Source: Orientallactaga sibirica | Taxonomy: Eukaryota > Chordata > Mammalia > Rodentia > Dipodidae | Direction: 5' to 3' | NCBI GenBank assembly: GCA_036365145.1 | Contig: JAEOAD010000015.1 | Span: 13,447,501 to 13,511,500, forward strand | Length of the DNA: 64,000 nucleotides | In this document: one piece after another, positions 8,301 through 20,249 of the stretch | How positions within the stretch are numbered: position 1 is the stretch's first letter | Layout: every line of letters starts with the position of its first letter | Notes under the pieces: model-generated | Told to the model about the DNA's origin: nothing | The model's input: the letters and a program-made list of their open reading frames with translations, nothing else | Database searches by the model: none | Program-made: the position numbers and the translations under genes

Positions 8301-11030
8301 TACTCACTTTTGTCTGGAGGAACTGTCAAATTATTATCACTATTTTTACTGAAGAGATAGCAGAAAAAGCCAGACAAGGCATATCAAAATTCATTTCTTC
8401 CAGTGGCCAAACAGTTGAGTCAGGCCAATAAAGTGTCTTTGGGGGACTGAAATGAACTATCCATGCTCATCCTAAGAGGCAGAGGGTATGCAGCAACTCA
8501 GTCCTTTAGGGGAGCAAAGGTCTAATAAGTAGACTAGTCATTCCATGTTCCAGGAGAAATGGAACTCTCTTTGATTTTCATAGGAGACATCCCAATTTTC
8601 ACTACTACTGACCCACCATGTTTTAAGCAGTATGTAGCTCTAGTATAATGCTGTTCTGGGAAGAAGACTTTGAGAAGTCATACCACTGTACCTGACCCAA
8701 GCTCCTATCAGTTCCATGTACCCATTTTAAAGTATATTGACTTAATGGACACAAAGGGAATCTTGTTACAGGAGTAGTTGTGTTACTCCTTCAAGAATGA
8801 ACTATAAATGCCAAAAACCAGATGGGGAGAGATGACACACCACAAAACATTGTAAAGTTGGCCTGTGGTATCACTCAACAGAACTCAAATCTAACCCTTC
8901 CATATCTCCTTCAACTGTCCATCCCTTCTGCCCAGTGAATTTTGCAGTCAAAGAGCTTCCCTCGTGTCTGACCTTCATCATCATTGTTGGTGTCAAAAGA
9001 CAAAATTGACAAAGAAAAACAACTCTTACCTTCGTGGTGGCGATGTTACACACACTGCCCTCATCCTGCACAGCAGAATGTCCATTGTCATCCAAGAAGC
9101 TCCTCCCTTCTTCCCTCACTGGAATGTGAGGTACACAGAGGCATTTGGTGACCAAAGAAGAGAAGAAGCCTGTTCTCTGGTTGTACAAGCCAAGGCAGTT
9201 GCTGTTTGTCACTGTCACCTGCAGAAGAAACCATCAACCATCAACCATCAGAAGGAGGAAAAACCAAGACATTCTCTGACAACCAGTGCTCTGGGCAGGC
9301 ATGTTTTACTGATTAGATGCAAACCTTCAAGCCCCATGGACTTTTCAGGGCAGGGGTAGTCTTGTCCCCCTGTGTAACCTTCACTCCACCAGAATATGTG
9401 GCTAGATTTATGGCCTCTCAGAACTTGACTGTAGTGAAACGCTTGCAGCAAGGCTGCCGTCACAGGCCAATAACATCTCTGAGATAAACTAGACAAGGAG
9501 CTGGGGCTGTACTCACTTCTTACACAGTTGGCTATAAGACTTGTTATACTTGCCAACTCACTGGTGACATCTTGTGAACTTCTAAATGAAAACGTTTCAA
9601 TCCAATCCAGAGTCCAGTTTCCAGGGGTCACCACTCTAACAGAATTAACTCTGTGGCTGTAATTTGAACTCAGTAGATTTCAAAGACTGGCTAAATTCAA
9701 TTTTCTTTATTTCCTATTGTTCTATGTTACAGATAAGAAATGACTTCATGTTCTCCTGTAGATTCCTCTGGTGAATGTGTCTGGCATGTGTGTACAAAGA
9801 CTGTCAAAATAAGCAAAAAAGCAACAATGTAATTTCTGTCTCTTTGAATAAGCTAAAGAAAGCAAAAACAAAATCCCAATTCCCACCCAGAAAATCTTTG
9901 CCTCATGTTGATGTTTTCCCATGGATCATACCAGCATCTAAGTACATACCACGACTTTCATGGGTGCCAATCAATACCAGGGCCAAAACAGCAAAAGAGA
10001 AATATTGGCATAAGAAGTGCCTCTGGCTATATCAGTAATGGTGGTTTCTGGTCTACCAGGCAGTATCCAAGGCCATTCCAGACACTCCAAGAGCTCACAA
10101 GACTTCACAAGACAAGTAAAGAAGCAACATGTCTGAGCAATCTCCAAGGGGCAGCAGAGCCAGAGCCAGGGAGAAACCCATTTCCCAAGTCCCAACATGA
10201 GCAGGGCCAACCTTCAGCACACTCCTGAATTGTAGGAGTTCGTTTCTACCTCCAACAGCTGACAAGGAGAAAGATCCAGAAGCACAAGGCAACTCCACCC
10301 ACTATGACTTCTCAGATGTGATTCTTCCTAAAAGAAGCAAAGAAATCTCAACAGTGATAAGTAACTGAATTCAGAAATAAACTGCTCCAGGCCTCCTGTT
10401 GCCCCTCCCCCTCTCCCTCTTCCTCCTCTTCTTCCTCTACTTCCTCCACTCTCTCTCAGAGTCAGTCTTATACACCTGCCTCCCAGTGAACACAGAAAGG
10501 CTACTGTGCCTAGCCTTCCCTATCAGATGTTTTTGCAGCTGAAGCACTGGGAGATAATTAATTAACCACAAACAGCTTTGATATCACTATATTAATTAAT
10601 ATTCAGCACTTCAAGGATCTCCAAACACTGGCTATAAATTCATTGATCTAGCTCACCATAGGAAGGTCAGAGCCGACCTAGAAACTCAAGATGAGGTTCA
10701 TCACAAAAAGCCTTTCTACAGAAACCCATAGCTAGGGTACTTGAGTCAGTGTCCATGAATGAATAACATCCTAAGAAGCTCTCTCCCTGCCACCTAAACT
10801 CAGAATTCTTGTGCTTTGCTCCATTTTTCTATCAGCATGAGTCCTATTTTCTAAAAAATGTATTTTCAAAGTAGATGTAACTCCAGGCAATACATAATGT
10901 GAATTTGTAGCAATCCATACTCTAAAACTATTTATTTTCTCAGAGACTTCAACACAAATAACTGAGACTCCTACCATGCCAACTATATTCTTAGGAATAT
11001 GTCAACCAACAACCACTACATATGCCACAT
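8301..11030. other. Largely unique sequence, no confirmed gene
   Basis: No recognisable repeat dominates this 2.7-kb stretch. It has a polypyrimidine block near 10,396-10,458. An AT-rich part around 10,550-10,620 (AATTAATTAACCACAAACAG, ATTAATTAATATTCAG) could hold transcription-factor sites. A weak exon-like segment lies at 9,030-9,218 on the minus strand. I can assign no function. Confidence 0.4.
9030..9218 (-). other. Exon-like open segment (weak candidate)
   Basis: On the minus strand a pyrimidine-rich stretch ending TTTCTTCTGCAG lies just before 9,218, and CCACGAAG followed by GTAAGAG marks a good donor after 9,030. The 189 bases between are exactly 63 codons and open in one frame only (starting VTVTNSNCLGLYNQ, ending SVCNIATTK). 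The other two frames contain stops. I do not recognise the peptide, and no neighbouring exon is evident. Chance is a real alternative. Confidence 0.2.
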
Positions 11031-11080
11031 ATTATTCTCATTTTGCAGGTAGGACATTTAGACTCAAAGAAGCTATTTGG
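11030..11080 (-). mobile_element. MIR fragment
   Basis: CATTTTGCAGGTAGGACATT followed by GACTCAAAGAAGCTATTTGG matches the MIR 3' half read in reverse. It is short and old. Confidence 0.5.
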
Positions 11081-11139
11081 CCACAGTGGTTCCATACCTT
11101 TATGTTCTTTTTGTTGTATAGCTCACAGATAAGACACTA

Positions 11140-11608
11140 TGGGAATGTTTGAATAGTACTGGGATGGAAAAAACTGTAGGGACATTTAAAGGTGAACTAA
11201 ATGCATTACATTTTACATCAATGAATGGTCATGTGTTTATGGGTACTGGGGGTGGAATGTGGTAGCTTGAATTAGGTGTCCCGCCCTATAAACCCATGTG
11301 TTCTGAATGCTAGGTCCCCAGCTGGTGGCAATTTGAGATTTAGAGCCTTTCTGGAGGAGGTGTGTTGGTGGGGGTGGGCTTATGAGTGATACAGTCAGTT
11401 TCCCCTTGCCAGTGTTCAGCACACTCTCCTGCTGTGGTGTCCACCTACTGTAACAGAGGTATTGTCCAACCTCTGTTCATGCCATACTTTCCCCTGCCAT
11501 CATGGAGCTTCCCCTCAAGGCTGTAAACCAACATAAAATAAATCCTTTCCTCCCATCAGCTGCTTCTGGTCAGGTGTTTGTCCCAGCAACAAGTAGGTTA
11601 CTGAAACA
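11140..11608 (+). mobile_element. MaLR 3' end: internal tail plus MT-like LTR
   Basis: GGTGAACTAAATGCATTACA and GGGTACTGGGGGTGGAATG are the end of a MaLR internal region. The LTR begins at 11,259 (TGTGGTAGCTTGAATTAGGT) and runs to about 11,608, with AAATAAATCC and GTTTGTCCCAGCAACAAG near its end. Confidence 0.65.
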
Positions 11609-11619
11609 GAAAATTAAGG

Positions 11620-12860
11620 AATACTAGAGCATGGATGCAAAATCAGGTGGATCTGTGTGATTTCAACAATCCCTCTTAGTCATTACAGAAGGATTGGGCA
11701 AATTAGACAGAACATGACTCAAAAGTTTGGGGAAGCAATATTCATCCAACACATTCTGCCCCTGCTGAACAATCACACCCACTGTTTCTGTTCCTCCATT
11801 TCCCACCAATGTGACCATAGTTGTTCTTCTCAAAGGAGGGATTACTGGTTATGATTTAGCATTTAACAGGTTTCTGACTTTGTGATTCAGCAGGATTCTG
11901 ACAAAACCCATCAACCTCACTTAAGGATTGCTTCTCTCTGCAGAATTCCTCTCCTTACAATAACTGCATAATCATCACTGTTCCCTCCAGCTTGGCTGTA
12001 GTTCCTAGTGAGTTCACTATAGTATTCACATGGCATAAAAAATGACTACCTTCATTATTGAGGATGAAAAGGTGATGAGTAAGTGGCATATTGAATACTT
12101 TCATCATCCAAATACCTGATATCTAATCTTGGAACAGGAGCCAGGGACAAGCAAAGGGGTCCCCAGAGGTGATCATGGCAATACCTTTCCCATAGACACA
12201 AGGTGACCTTCAAAACCTGTAAAACTGTGTCTGATAATTCAAAGCAGACACTTCATGAGACAACGCAGGACAGACCAGTGTCTTCTGACTCACACTGAAT
12301 CCTGGATGTCCCCTTCACTGTTGGACCACATTCTTCTGAAATGTTATTACATCAGGGCCACTCACTAGACTGAGAAAGCCGCCAATTAGGAACAATGTCC
12401 TACTATCAATCTTTACATTAATTATCCCTGTCACACAGCAGCTTCACGTATTTTGTTTGAACCAATTCCTCTTCCACAAGCCAGCAAAATTGAGAAGTAA
12501 ATTAAGGACAAAACTCAACATGGCTAATGAAAGACAAGCTGGTCCAGATTGGAAGTAGAAGTAGAAAGGACAAGCTGGTTGTCAAGACCTGTCCTGGCAT
12601 TTAGCAAAAGAGAGGAATCTTATTGTAAAGGTTCAACACATTACACCCTAGTTGTGGGACATCCAGAGCAGAGAGGTGTCAATCCCCAGAGACTCTGGTG
12701 CCCTTAAATACTTGCAAGCCTTCTTCATCTCTGGTGACTTGGATCCCTATGCACTTTGCCAACATAGAACACATGAACTATGCAGCCAATACAAATCCTA
12801 TTGACAAGTATACCTTAATAAAATGGGAAGGGTTTATTTACAGTCTCCTATGAGGGTTTT
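11620..12860. other. No gene or clear repeat recognised
   Basis: This is mostly unique-looking sequence with ordinary composition. The longest open frames are under about 70 codons and show no family resemblance. Confidence 0.4.
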
Positions 12861-12861
12861 A

Positions 12862-13012
12862 TGTGTTGTTTTTTGAGGTAGGGTCTTTCTCTAGCCTAGG
12901 CTGACCTGGAATTCACTATGTAGTCTCAGGCTGGCCTCAAACTCACAGTGATCCTCCTGCCTCTGCTTCCCAAGTGTTAGAATTAAAGGTGTGCTCCACC
13001 AAGCCCAGCACA
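12862..13012 (-). mobile_element. B1 SINE
   Basis: The reverse complement of B1 is shown by GAGGTAGGGTCTTTCTCTAG, CAGGCTGGCCTCAAACTCAC and GATCCTCCTGCCTCTGCTTC. Confidence 0.85.
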
Positions 13013-13189
13013 AGGGTTTTTTGGAGGGAGGGGGATTGCATGTGCCTGTAACCACTGAGCCATCCTCCTACCTCCTGCATGTATACATCTTTATGATGTA
13101 TGTGCATTTGTGTATGAATGTTAGTATGTATGTATGTATGCACATATATGTGTGGGGGTATATGTGTGAATGTGTGTGTGTCACTGTAA

Positions 13190-13482
13190 GTACATGTTTG
13201 TAAGCAGAATGTGAAGGTCAGAAGTCAACCTTGGCTGTCTTCCTTAGTCACTCTCCACCTTATTCTCTGAGATAGGGTTCCCTGCTGGATCTGGAGCTTA
13301 GTAACTTGGCTAGACTAGCACACCAGTGAGTCCCAAGGATTCCCAATCTCTGCCTTCCAGCACTGGGATTACAGGTTCACACCACCATGCCCAGCATTTT
13401 ATGTAAGTGCTGGGAATCTGAACTCAGACCCTCATGCTTGTATAGCAAGCACTTTACCCTCTGAACCATCTCCCCTGCCCCT
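13190..13482 (-). mobile_element. B3-type SINE
   Basis: Read in reverse it has the tRNA-like head (GAGATGGTTCAGAGGGTAAA), box B, GGGCATGGTGGTGTGAACCT and the B3 3' part with CTAAGCTCCAGATCC. A TGTATG/TGTGTG-rich stretch lies just before it. Confidence 0.75.
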
Positions 13483-13634
13483 CCTGTGAGTTTTGATGTA
13501 TATCACCTTCCCAGAGTTTGGCCATTTCTGGAGCACTGACAATGAGTTTCTGAAATTACAAGGTCTTAGAGAGTCAACCTTGACCTGTGATAAAGACATC
13601 AAGGACATGGAACCTACAAGAACCCTCCCTGAGT

Positions 13635-13935
13635 CTGAGATGGTAACTCAGCAGTTAAAGGTGCTTGTGTGCAACCCTATTGGCCCAAGTTCAAGTCCCC
13701 AACACTCACATAAAGCCAGATGCAATGTGGCACGTGCATCTGTAATCCCAGCATACCCATGACAAGAGAAGGTGGAGCCAGGAGAATCAGGAAGCTCACC
13801 TGTCTGCTAGACTGATGCATGCAACAGCAAAACAAGAGATTGTCACAAAGAAGGAAGGAGAGAACAAACACCTCAGTTCTCAGTCCTCCACAGATGCAGG
13901 CACACACACACACACACACATATAAAAATAATAAA
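13635..13935 (+). mobile_element. B2-superfamily SINE (B3- or DIP-like) with (CA)n
   Basis: The head GAGATGGTAACTCAGCAGTT, box B CAAGTTCAAGTCC and ATAAAGCCAGATGCAATGTG are present. The 3' part is unlike DIP and ends in (CA)n at 13,900-13,920 and AATAATAAATAAAT. Confidence 0.65.
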
Positions 13936-14001
13936 TAAATGGGATCTTCCAGGCTGGAAGCTGCCCTTGCAGAAACATCCTGACCTTACGAACTTCTACA
14001 G

Positions 14002-14175
14002 CAGTGTTTCTCAGTCTTGGCACTCTGACATTATAAGGATTGCAGGATGTTTAGAAGTTTCATTAGCCTCCACATACTAGATGCCAAGGTTATGACAACC
14101 AAAAATGTCATCAGACAGTACCAAGTATCCCCCTTGGGGAATAAAATTTCCCCAACTGAGACCAATACTCTGAAA
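14002..14175 (+). mobile_element. MER20-like hAT DNA transposon remnant
   Basis: It begins CAGTGTTTCTCAGTCTTGGC and contains GGATGTTTAGAAGTTTCATT, CTAGATGCCAAGGTTATGAC and AACCAAAAATGTCATCAGAC. These are the ordered words of the mammal-wide non-autonomous hAT element MER20. It is a molecular fossil with no coding capacity. Confidence 0.75.
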
Positions 14176-15700
14176 GCGGCATAAAAGGACTTTAGGCATC
14201 GGTTTGGGACCTGAAAGGTCAGAAGCCTGGCAATGACAGCTTGTACTACCACTTGCCCTGTGGGCAGGGGTTGGGCATGGCTCCCCAGCCCTTGTTCCTT
14301 TAGAATTCACAACACGGTGTCCAACAACCAAAACTTTAAGTATAAGGAAAAGTAAAAGCAAGTCTGACTGTCAAAATTCAAAACATATTTTCTATAATTA
14401 GAGTATAAAATAAGTGGGTTTTCTCTAAGAGAATCTGTCTTGGATTTCCTAGCACCTTCAGTCCCAGGATGACATACCACACACATGTACTCATATAGCT
14501 TCAAAACATACAGCCTGGTTTCTGAAATAATTCTGCACCTGCTGAAGATACTCACTTCTGGCCAAAGCTCCAATATTGTGGAAATTCATTTTCCCATGGA
14601 AAAATGCAAGTACATGCCAGTTTTGTAGTCTTGCCACTATTCATCAATCACAAAGCAATTTTTAATAAATTTGATGGTAATAAAATTATAGAAATAATAA
14701 TGGAAGATGAAATTCCATTCTGCCTCAGTCTTGCTTAACTAATGAGAATTCTCATCCAGTGTTTTGCTTAGATAATATTAAAATATCACAACCAGGCTGC
14801 CATAATTGGATTTACTGTGATAGAAAACCTATGCTGAAATTTAAATCCTATGATCCAAAGCAATCAGAATAAACCACCTTCCAGTTGATTCTGACAGTGG
14901 GTTACTATGAATGTCCCTTTTCCCAAATTATCAAATTTCAAGAAGTACCTTATGTTAATATGAAATATCTCTCAATTGGTATACTTTTAAAAAAATTTTT
15001 ATCTGCTTCAGAAAGAAAATGAAAGCTTCTCAGGTTCTAATATATTCAAGGATTAAAAATAAATTGATAAAAGTTCTGGGTTTCACTGAGAAAACCAGTA
15101 AGTGCTTTCAAACATGAAGTCTCTAAATTATATTTGAAAGGTTAATATAAATTCTGTGTCTCTAGACTCTTCAGGATGAGGGAATATAAAACCATCTTGG
15201 AAATCCCTGAAGCCTGAGCATGGGTAACTAAACACTCCTTTCTTCTCCTTGGGTTCTGTGTTTCTAGACAACCTCCCCTGGAGAGCAGCAGGCAACACTA
15301 CACTGCTGAGTCACCTTAGAGACAATCTGAGACAGCAGAGCACATGGCCAGGCCAGGATCCGCCCTGGGAAGGTATGCCCACATAAGAGGAAGTTTCTGC
15401 ATACAGCCAACCCTGAGTGTTGACAGGCCTCTCAGTTCACTCCATGGGGTCCATGTGATTGCCACTGCTCCACTGGTCCCATGAGGGAACTCTCCTGGTT
15501 CCACCCCAGTCCTGTGTGCAGTGCAGCTAAAGACAAGAGATTCTGGTTGTGGGCTGGAAACAGGAAGATAAATCAGCCCATTTTGGGACCTTAGTCTTGG
15601 GCAGCCTCATCTCTCTCTGTGGTATGAATGACTCATTCATCAAACTACTGCACAGACATAGTGATAAGAGGGGAAAGCACACAGCTTCAGAGGGTTACAG
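14176..15700. other. Unique sequence, possible conserved non-coding DNA
   Basis: No gene is seen. The AT-rich part at about 14,580-14,960 lacks recognisable repeats and contains several TAAT cores (for example TTTAATAAATTTGATGG, TAATTGGATTTACTG). It may be a conserved non-coding element, but only an alignment could show that. Confidence 0.3.
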
Positions 15701-16089
15701 GGAGAAACTGTGTCATGCCACATTAATAGCAGTGTAAACTGGTTCAGGGAATCTCTCTCTGAGGGTATTGTAATAATGTGTTTCAAGAAATTCCACCTTT
15801 CACATTTCCAAAGGTGTCATGGGGAAGTAAGTCAGTACAGTGATAAAAGATGTATGCACAAAGATATTCCCTGTACCATTAATTATTCATAAAAGTACAA
15901 AGCCAAGGGCAACCTAAATGTCCATCCATAGGGGAACAGCTAAATAGTTTGCAGGCAGCCATGCAATGGAACACTCTGTTAAACATGTTGAAATCATCAA
16001 ACAACACACCTCTGGATACTATTTCAGTTCTGCTCTCAGGGCTTCCTTGTCTGGGCCTGTATAATCTTCACTGTGTTTTGATTTTTTGA

Positions 16090-16257
16090 TTTCAGTTTCT
16101 TTTTTGTTTTGTTTTTCTTTCTTTCTTTTTTCACTATGTAACTCTGGCTGGCCGCAAACTCACAATGTTGACCAATCTGGTCTTGAGCTTTTGACAATCC
16201 TGCCTCCGCCTCCTTTCAAATATTGGGATTACATGCATGCATCAGTATGCCCAGCCT
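16090..16257 (-). mobile_element. B1-like SINE, old
   Basis: TAACTCTGGCTGGCCGCAAA, CTGGTCTTGAGCTTTTGACA and CCTGCCTCCGCCTCCTTTCA mark a diverged 7SL-derived SINE in reverse. A poly-T/CT-rich tract precedes it. Confidence 0.65.
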
Positions 16258-16269
16258 ATAAAGACAGCA

Positions 16270-16420
16270 CTTTTATTTCATTCTTCTTACAGATGGAGAA
16301 ACTAGAAAGCACTCAAGCTACTAATTCACCAGGGTAAACAGCTATTAAGTGTTGGCTCTGTGATTTGGACCCAAACAATGATCCAAAGCCACTCCCTAAA
16401 CCACTGATGCTCTCCTGCCT
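16270..16420 (-). mobile_element. MIR fragment
   Basis: TTCTTACAGATGGAGAAACT, AGGGTAAACAGCTATTAAGT and GATTTGGACCCAAACA match the reverse strand of MIR. Confidence 0.55.
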
Positions 16421-16949
16421 GCATTCTCAGAAAACATACTCAAGGTATGCTAAGGCAAAACAAGGAGACAAAGAAACACTATAGGGTAAGATCCTGTCTG
16501 TGTAAAATATGGCTGAGATAACAGAGTGAAAAAAAGTCTGTAAGAATATATAGCAAAGGTAATGTGTATTTTCTCTGGACAATGGAATCTAGGAGGATTT
16601 TTGCCTAGACTCTACACCTATCAATACTGTGTGAATTTCTTCAAGTGATTAAGTATTATAAAATATTTAGAAAATAGTTATGTCTACTTAGAAACACAGA
16701 AAGTCACAGGCAGCCTTGGACAATACTTGAGCAAGAATGAAGAACTAAGATAGACATGCTGTGAATTTGCAGATTTGCTTGACAGAACCTTAGCTGAGGT
16801 GTTCCTGTGTCATGCATAGAACCATCGATGTCTTTGGGTAACTGGAGGCTGGTTTATCACAAGGGCTACTCTGGGGAGGCAGAAAATAAGAAGTAATATG
16901 GGCCTGACCCTGGGCGTTTATAGAGAGAAATAAGTAAATAAAGAACTCA

Positions 16950-17204
16950 GGGCTGGAGAGCTGGCTCAACAGTTAAAGGCACTTGCTTGCAAAGCCTGAT
17001 GGCTCAGGTTCAATTCCTCAGTACCAACATAAATTGAGATGCACAAGGTGGTGCATGCATCTGAGTTTGTTTGCAGTGATAGGAGTCCCTGGCTGTCCAT
17101 TCCCTCTCCTCCTCTTTCTCTTCTTCTCTCTCCCTCTCTCTCTCTCTCTTTCTCTCACATTCACACATCTAATATACTCTCTATCTTGCAAATAAATAAA
17201 ATAA
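16950..17204 (+). mobile_element. DIP-type SINE
   Basis: A complete copy starts GGGCTGGAGAGCTGGCTCAA, has box B CAGGTTCAATTCC and GCACAAGGTGGTGCATGCAT, then a long CT tract and the AAATAAATAAAATAAA tail. Confidence 0.88.
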
Positions 17205-17489
17205 ACTGCAGTTAAAAGTACAGTACTCCAGGTGTCTGGGCAACTCAGAGGTCAAGTCCCTCTGACAGTAGAATAGGACCCTGTGTGGATAAGAGCACTG
17301 GAGCTAAGCCTTGAAAGGCAGGGCAGGTGTGAACACACAAAGATCATAGGGAAGGATGGGAATGCTGGATCCAAAGGAAGCAACAAACAGACACAAAACA
17401 AAGGGAACAGGAAAGCCTGCTTGAGGTATAGAGCACAGGCGAGAGTAGAGTCCTAGCAGAGTCTTATGATCTCAAGATGTTGACACAGA

Positions 17490-17640
17490 GGACTGGAGAG
17501 ATGGTACAGCAGTTAATGGCTTTTATGTGTAGGTCCTGCTGTTCCCCAGCCACCCACATAAAGCCAGACAGGCATTCATTTTGGCAGCAAGCTATCCTGT
17601 TGTGCACCACACACACACGCACACATAAATAAATGAAAAC
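17490..17640 (+). mobile_element. DIP/B2-superfamily SINE, diverged
   Basis: GGACTGGAGAGATGGTACAG is the head and CATAAAGCCAGACAGGCATT the body. It ends in (CA)n and ATAAATAAATG. Confidence 0.65.
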
Positions 17641-17654
17641 AAAATTTAACTATA

Positions 17655-18340
17655 TCAACCAGTTCATTTCTTAGAATCTAAAGAAATCTCTGCCTCCATG
17701 GTCCACCTCTTCCTGAGCTAGGAGGAGGGGCATCCTAGGGAGAAAAGACTGGTTTGTGGAGTGTAGGCCATACAGAGACTCCCCTGGAACAGAGACTATC
17801 TATATTCCAGGACTCCTATCATTTCCTATCATATCAGGAATCCATTGCAAAAATGGGAAAACCCCTAGGCATTACCACTGTTCCTAGAATGTGTGCAACA
17901 TTAGAAGCTGTCTTTAAGCATCCTAAAAGTGCATGGAATTCTGATGTCAGCAGTGGAGTCCAGAACAGATGTTCAAAATGCATGCAGGGACAGAAGCATA
18001 AGCTGCAATGATTGCCTTAACTCATTCCTCTTCTCTTCTGGATCCCACTTAGCCTATGCCCACCCAACAATCAGAGATGGGGTCTGCAGAAGGAACTTAG
18101 GTGAGGCTAAGTAATCTTGAATTTTACTTATTCCAACTGAAACTGAGCAATTCCTTCCATTTAAACAACAGGTACTGGTCCAAGATAGTACTACCAGTAT
18201 AGCAACTTTGCCAGAGTTTCAGATAATTTCCTCTCACATAGAGTCACTATTGATACCACACAATACCACATAAGTTCCTAACTACATTGAATTCAGAGTA
18301 GTTACAGATATGCTCCTAAATCTTCTTTAATGATTTAATA
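17655..18340. other. No gene or clear repeat recognised
   Basis: Ordinary composition with short open frames only. Nothing in it resembles a known family. Confidence 0.4.
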
Positions 18341-18344
18341 AAGA

Positions 18345-18570
18345 AATACAGGGTTTGGTGAGTAGCTCAGTTGAAATTGTGTTGGCCTAGCATGCTTGAA
18401 GCCCCAGATTTCATCTTCAGCATCACATAAACCGGGCATGTGGGCCACACCTATCATCCCAGCATGGAACTGGAGGCTGCAGGGTTAGAATTTCAAAGTC
18501 ACCCTTGGCTACACAGTAACTTTGAAGCTATTCTAGTATACTTGAATTCCTGCCCCCCAAAATAATAAAA
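18345..18570 (+). mobile_element. B4-type SINE (ID plus B1-like)
   Basis: An ID-like head (GGTGAGTAGCTCAGTTGAAA, CCTAGCATGCTTGAAGCCCC) is joined to a B1-like part (ACCGGGCATGTGGGCCACAC, GGCTACACAGTAACTTTGAA). This order is that of rodent B4. Confidence 0.65.
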
Positions 18571-18869
18571 TTTTAGAAAGCATTTATATTGCTAAATAAT
18601 AAAGCGGTTATGCTATTTTGAAAACCATATATACACTGAAAAACATTGTCCTGAAAAGTAACGCATTGGCTATCCTAACAACCACAAGGGTCCATGACAC
18701 AGAGGGTTGTGAATCCCTAGATCCCCACTGGTATATAAACCACAGCTTAATGCTCCTATGTGGACCCTTCAGTGCCTTCCCTCTTGGAGTCAATGCTCCC
18801 CTCTCTGTTCTCCTTGTCCGATCTCCACTCCCCATGCTCTCTCCCTCTGACACTTCCATTTGGCACAGG

Positions 18870-19260
18870 GCTCTCCCTGATCATCTTAATCATGCCAGTG
18901 AGGTGTGCGGCTGCCTCAGGGCCTATGTATATACTGGCTAATTTCTCTGCCTGGAATGTTCTGTCCCATTGCATGGTTTGCTTCTCATTCCCTTCTTGCC
19001 TTTACTTGAATAGCATGCTTTCAAGGAGACATTGGTTCCTTTGTTATCCTATCTGAAATGTCACTACCTCCTCAACCTCCTATTCCTTTGTTTTATTTAT
19101 AAACCTTAAAATGTACTTAGAAACAGGAAATTTCTATATTGTTTATTTGAATTCTCACTCCAAACACTGCAAAGATTTTTCTTTGCTTTACACACCACTG
19201 TACTCCAAAAGCCTAGAACCTCATCTGGCACATAGTAAGTTCTTAAAAACAATTTGATAA
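18870..19260 (+). mobile_element. L2 LINE 3' fragment
   Basis: GCCTCAGGGCCTATGTATAT, CTCTGCCTGGAATGTTCTGT, TCTGAAATGTCACTACCTCC and TCATCTGGCACATAGTAAGT are the characteristic ordered words of the L2 3' end. It is an ancient, non-coding remnant. Confidence 0.7.
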
Positions 19261-19267
19261 ATCAACA

Positions 19268-19343
19268 TATTTTAAAATATTTGAGAGAGAGAATTGGCAT
19301 GCCAGGGCCTCTTGCTAATGCAAACTCCAGACACATGCACTAA
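19268..19343 (-). mobile_element. DIP-type SINE, left part of a split copy
   Basis: ATTTGAGAGAGAGAATTGGC and GCAAACTCCAGACACATGCA are the reverse complement of the DIP 3' half. The remaining half resumes at about 20,250, so the SINE has been split by a later insertion. Confidence 0.7.
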
Positions 19344-20012
19344 TGAAGGAGATAGGAGAAAGCTAGCTTCCTTCAGACAAGGGATAGAAGCCCAAAGAAG
19401 GAACAAGGAGATGTTGTTTTGTCCTCTTGACAAAACTGAAACTTTGGTCTGGTCCTCCCTCTGCAAGTTGACTGCCAGTCACATGCCCGTCAAGAACGTC
19501 CAGCTTTTTCTCTAATGCAGCCTCTCTGGGTCACCCCTCTGAGTCCATGAACCAATCAGATTTGGCTCCTCCTATGTCAGCCCCCTTACTCCACAAACCA
19601 AACAGATCTTGGCTCCTCCTGGGTCAGCCCCTTGAGTCTAAACCAATCAGGTCTCTGTTTACTCACCTGAGCCTGATGAGGCGGCTCACCCTGATTTGAT
19701 GTCTGATCCATATGAAGGAGGTTACCTACCTGTCCCAGTCCCTCTGTCTCCTACTCTTCTCTTCCTTTTGCCCAGTGGCCTGGCCTGAATAGCGAAGTGC
19801 GTGTCCCTCCTTCCCAAGGACCAACAAGGCTAGGAAGGGGAGAGTGCTTATCTTGGCTTGGGTATTTTTCTTCTTGCCTTCTGTCTACATCATGCTTTGG
19901 GAGTACCCTCTCACTTTGATCATATGTAAGATTTATCTTTATCTTTGATCTCTGAGTCCTTCACTATTAATCCTTTTTGGTCTGTTATTTGAAGGAGCTT
20001 CTATGTACAACA

Positions 20013-20050
<38 letters not shown>

Positions 20051-20242
20051 GCCCCAGACTTTTCCTAGATGTCAATTTCTCCTAAATAAACCTAATGAAT
20101 TTTGACTTTTCCCTAAATAAATTTAATAATTCATAATTTATCCTTCTTGAATGCAGTTCATCAATTCTTTCTTCAAAATACGATAAGGACCCAAAATTGG
20201 TGTTCACAAGTTTGGGAGACATCTGAACCTCAAAATCCTACA
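19344..20242 (+). mobile_element. Probable ERV LTR inserted in a SINE
   Basis: The insert starts TG and ends CA (TGAAGGAGATAGGAGAAAGC to TCAAAATCCTACA). Its first half has three imperfect 50-60 bp repeats carrying AACCAATCAG-type CCAAT boxes and TTGGCTCCTCCT (about 19,525-19,665), as in LTR enhancers. Its second half has AATAAA signals near 20,085 and 20,115, and a (GT)n tract at 20,017-20,048. No open frame or clear TSD is seen. A class I LTR is my best guess. Confidence 0.45.
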
Positions 20243-20249
20243 CCATTAC

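Larger units (their letters stand above)
15710..16680 (+). mobile_element. Ancient L1M ORF2 end and 3' UTR
   Basis: GTCATGCCACATTAATAGCA, AGAAATTCCACCTTTCACAT and AACCTAAATGTCCATCCATA match the order of the ORF2 C-terminal region of old L1s. CAATGGAACACTCTGTTAAA follows. TTTCTCTGGACAATGGAATC near 16,570 fits an old L1M 3' UTR. A B1-like SINE and MIR-like sequence sit within it. No frame is kept. Confidence 0.45.

Noticed and set aside
9248..9634. 128-codon minus-strand frame upstream of the exon-like segment
   Set aside because: It lacks a convincing acceptor/donor pair in frame, and the peptide resembles nothing known.
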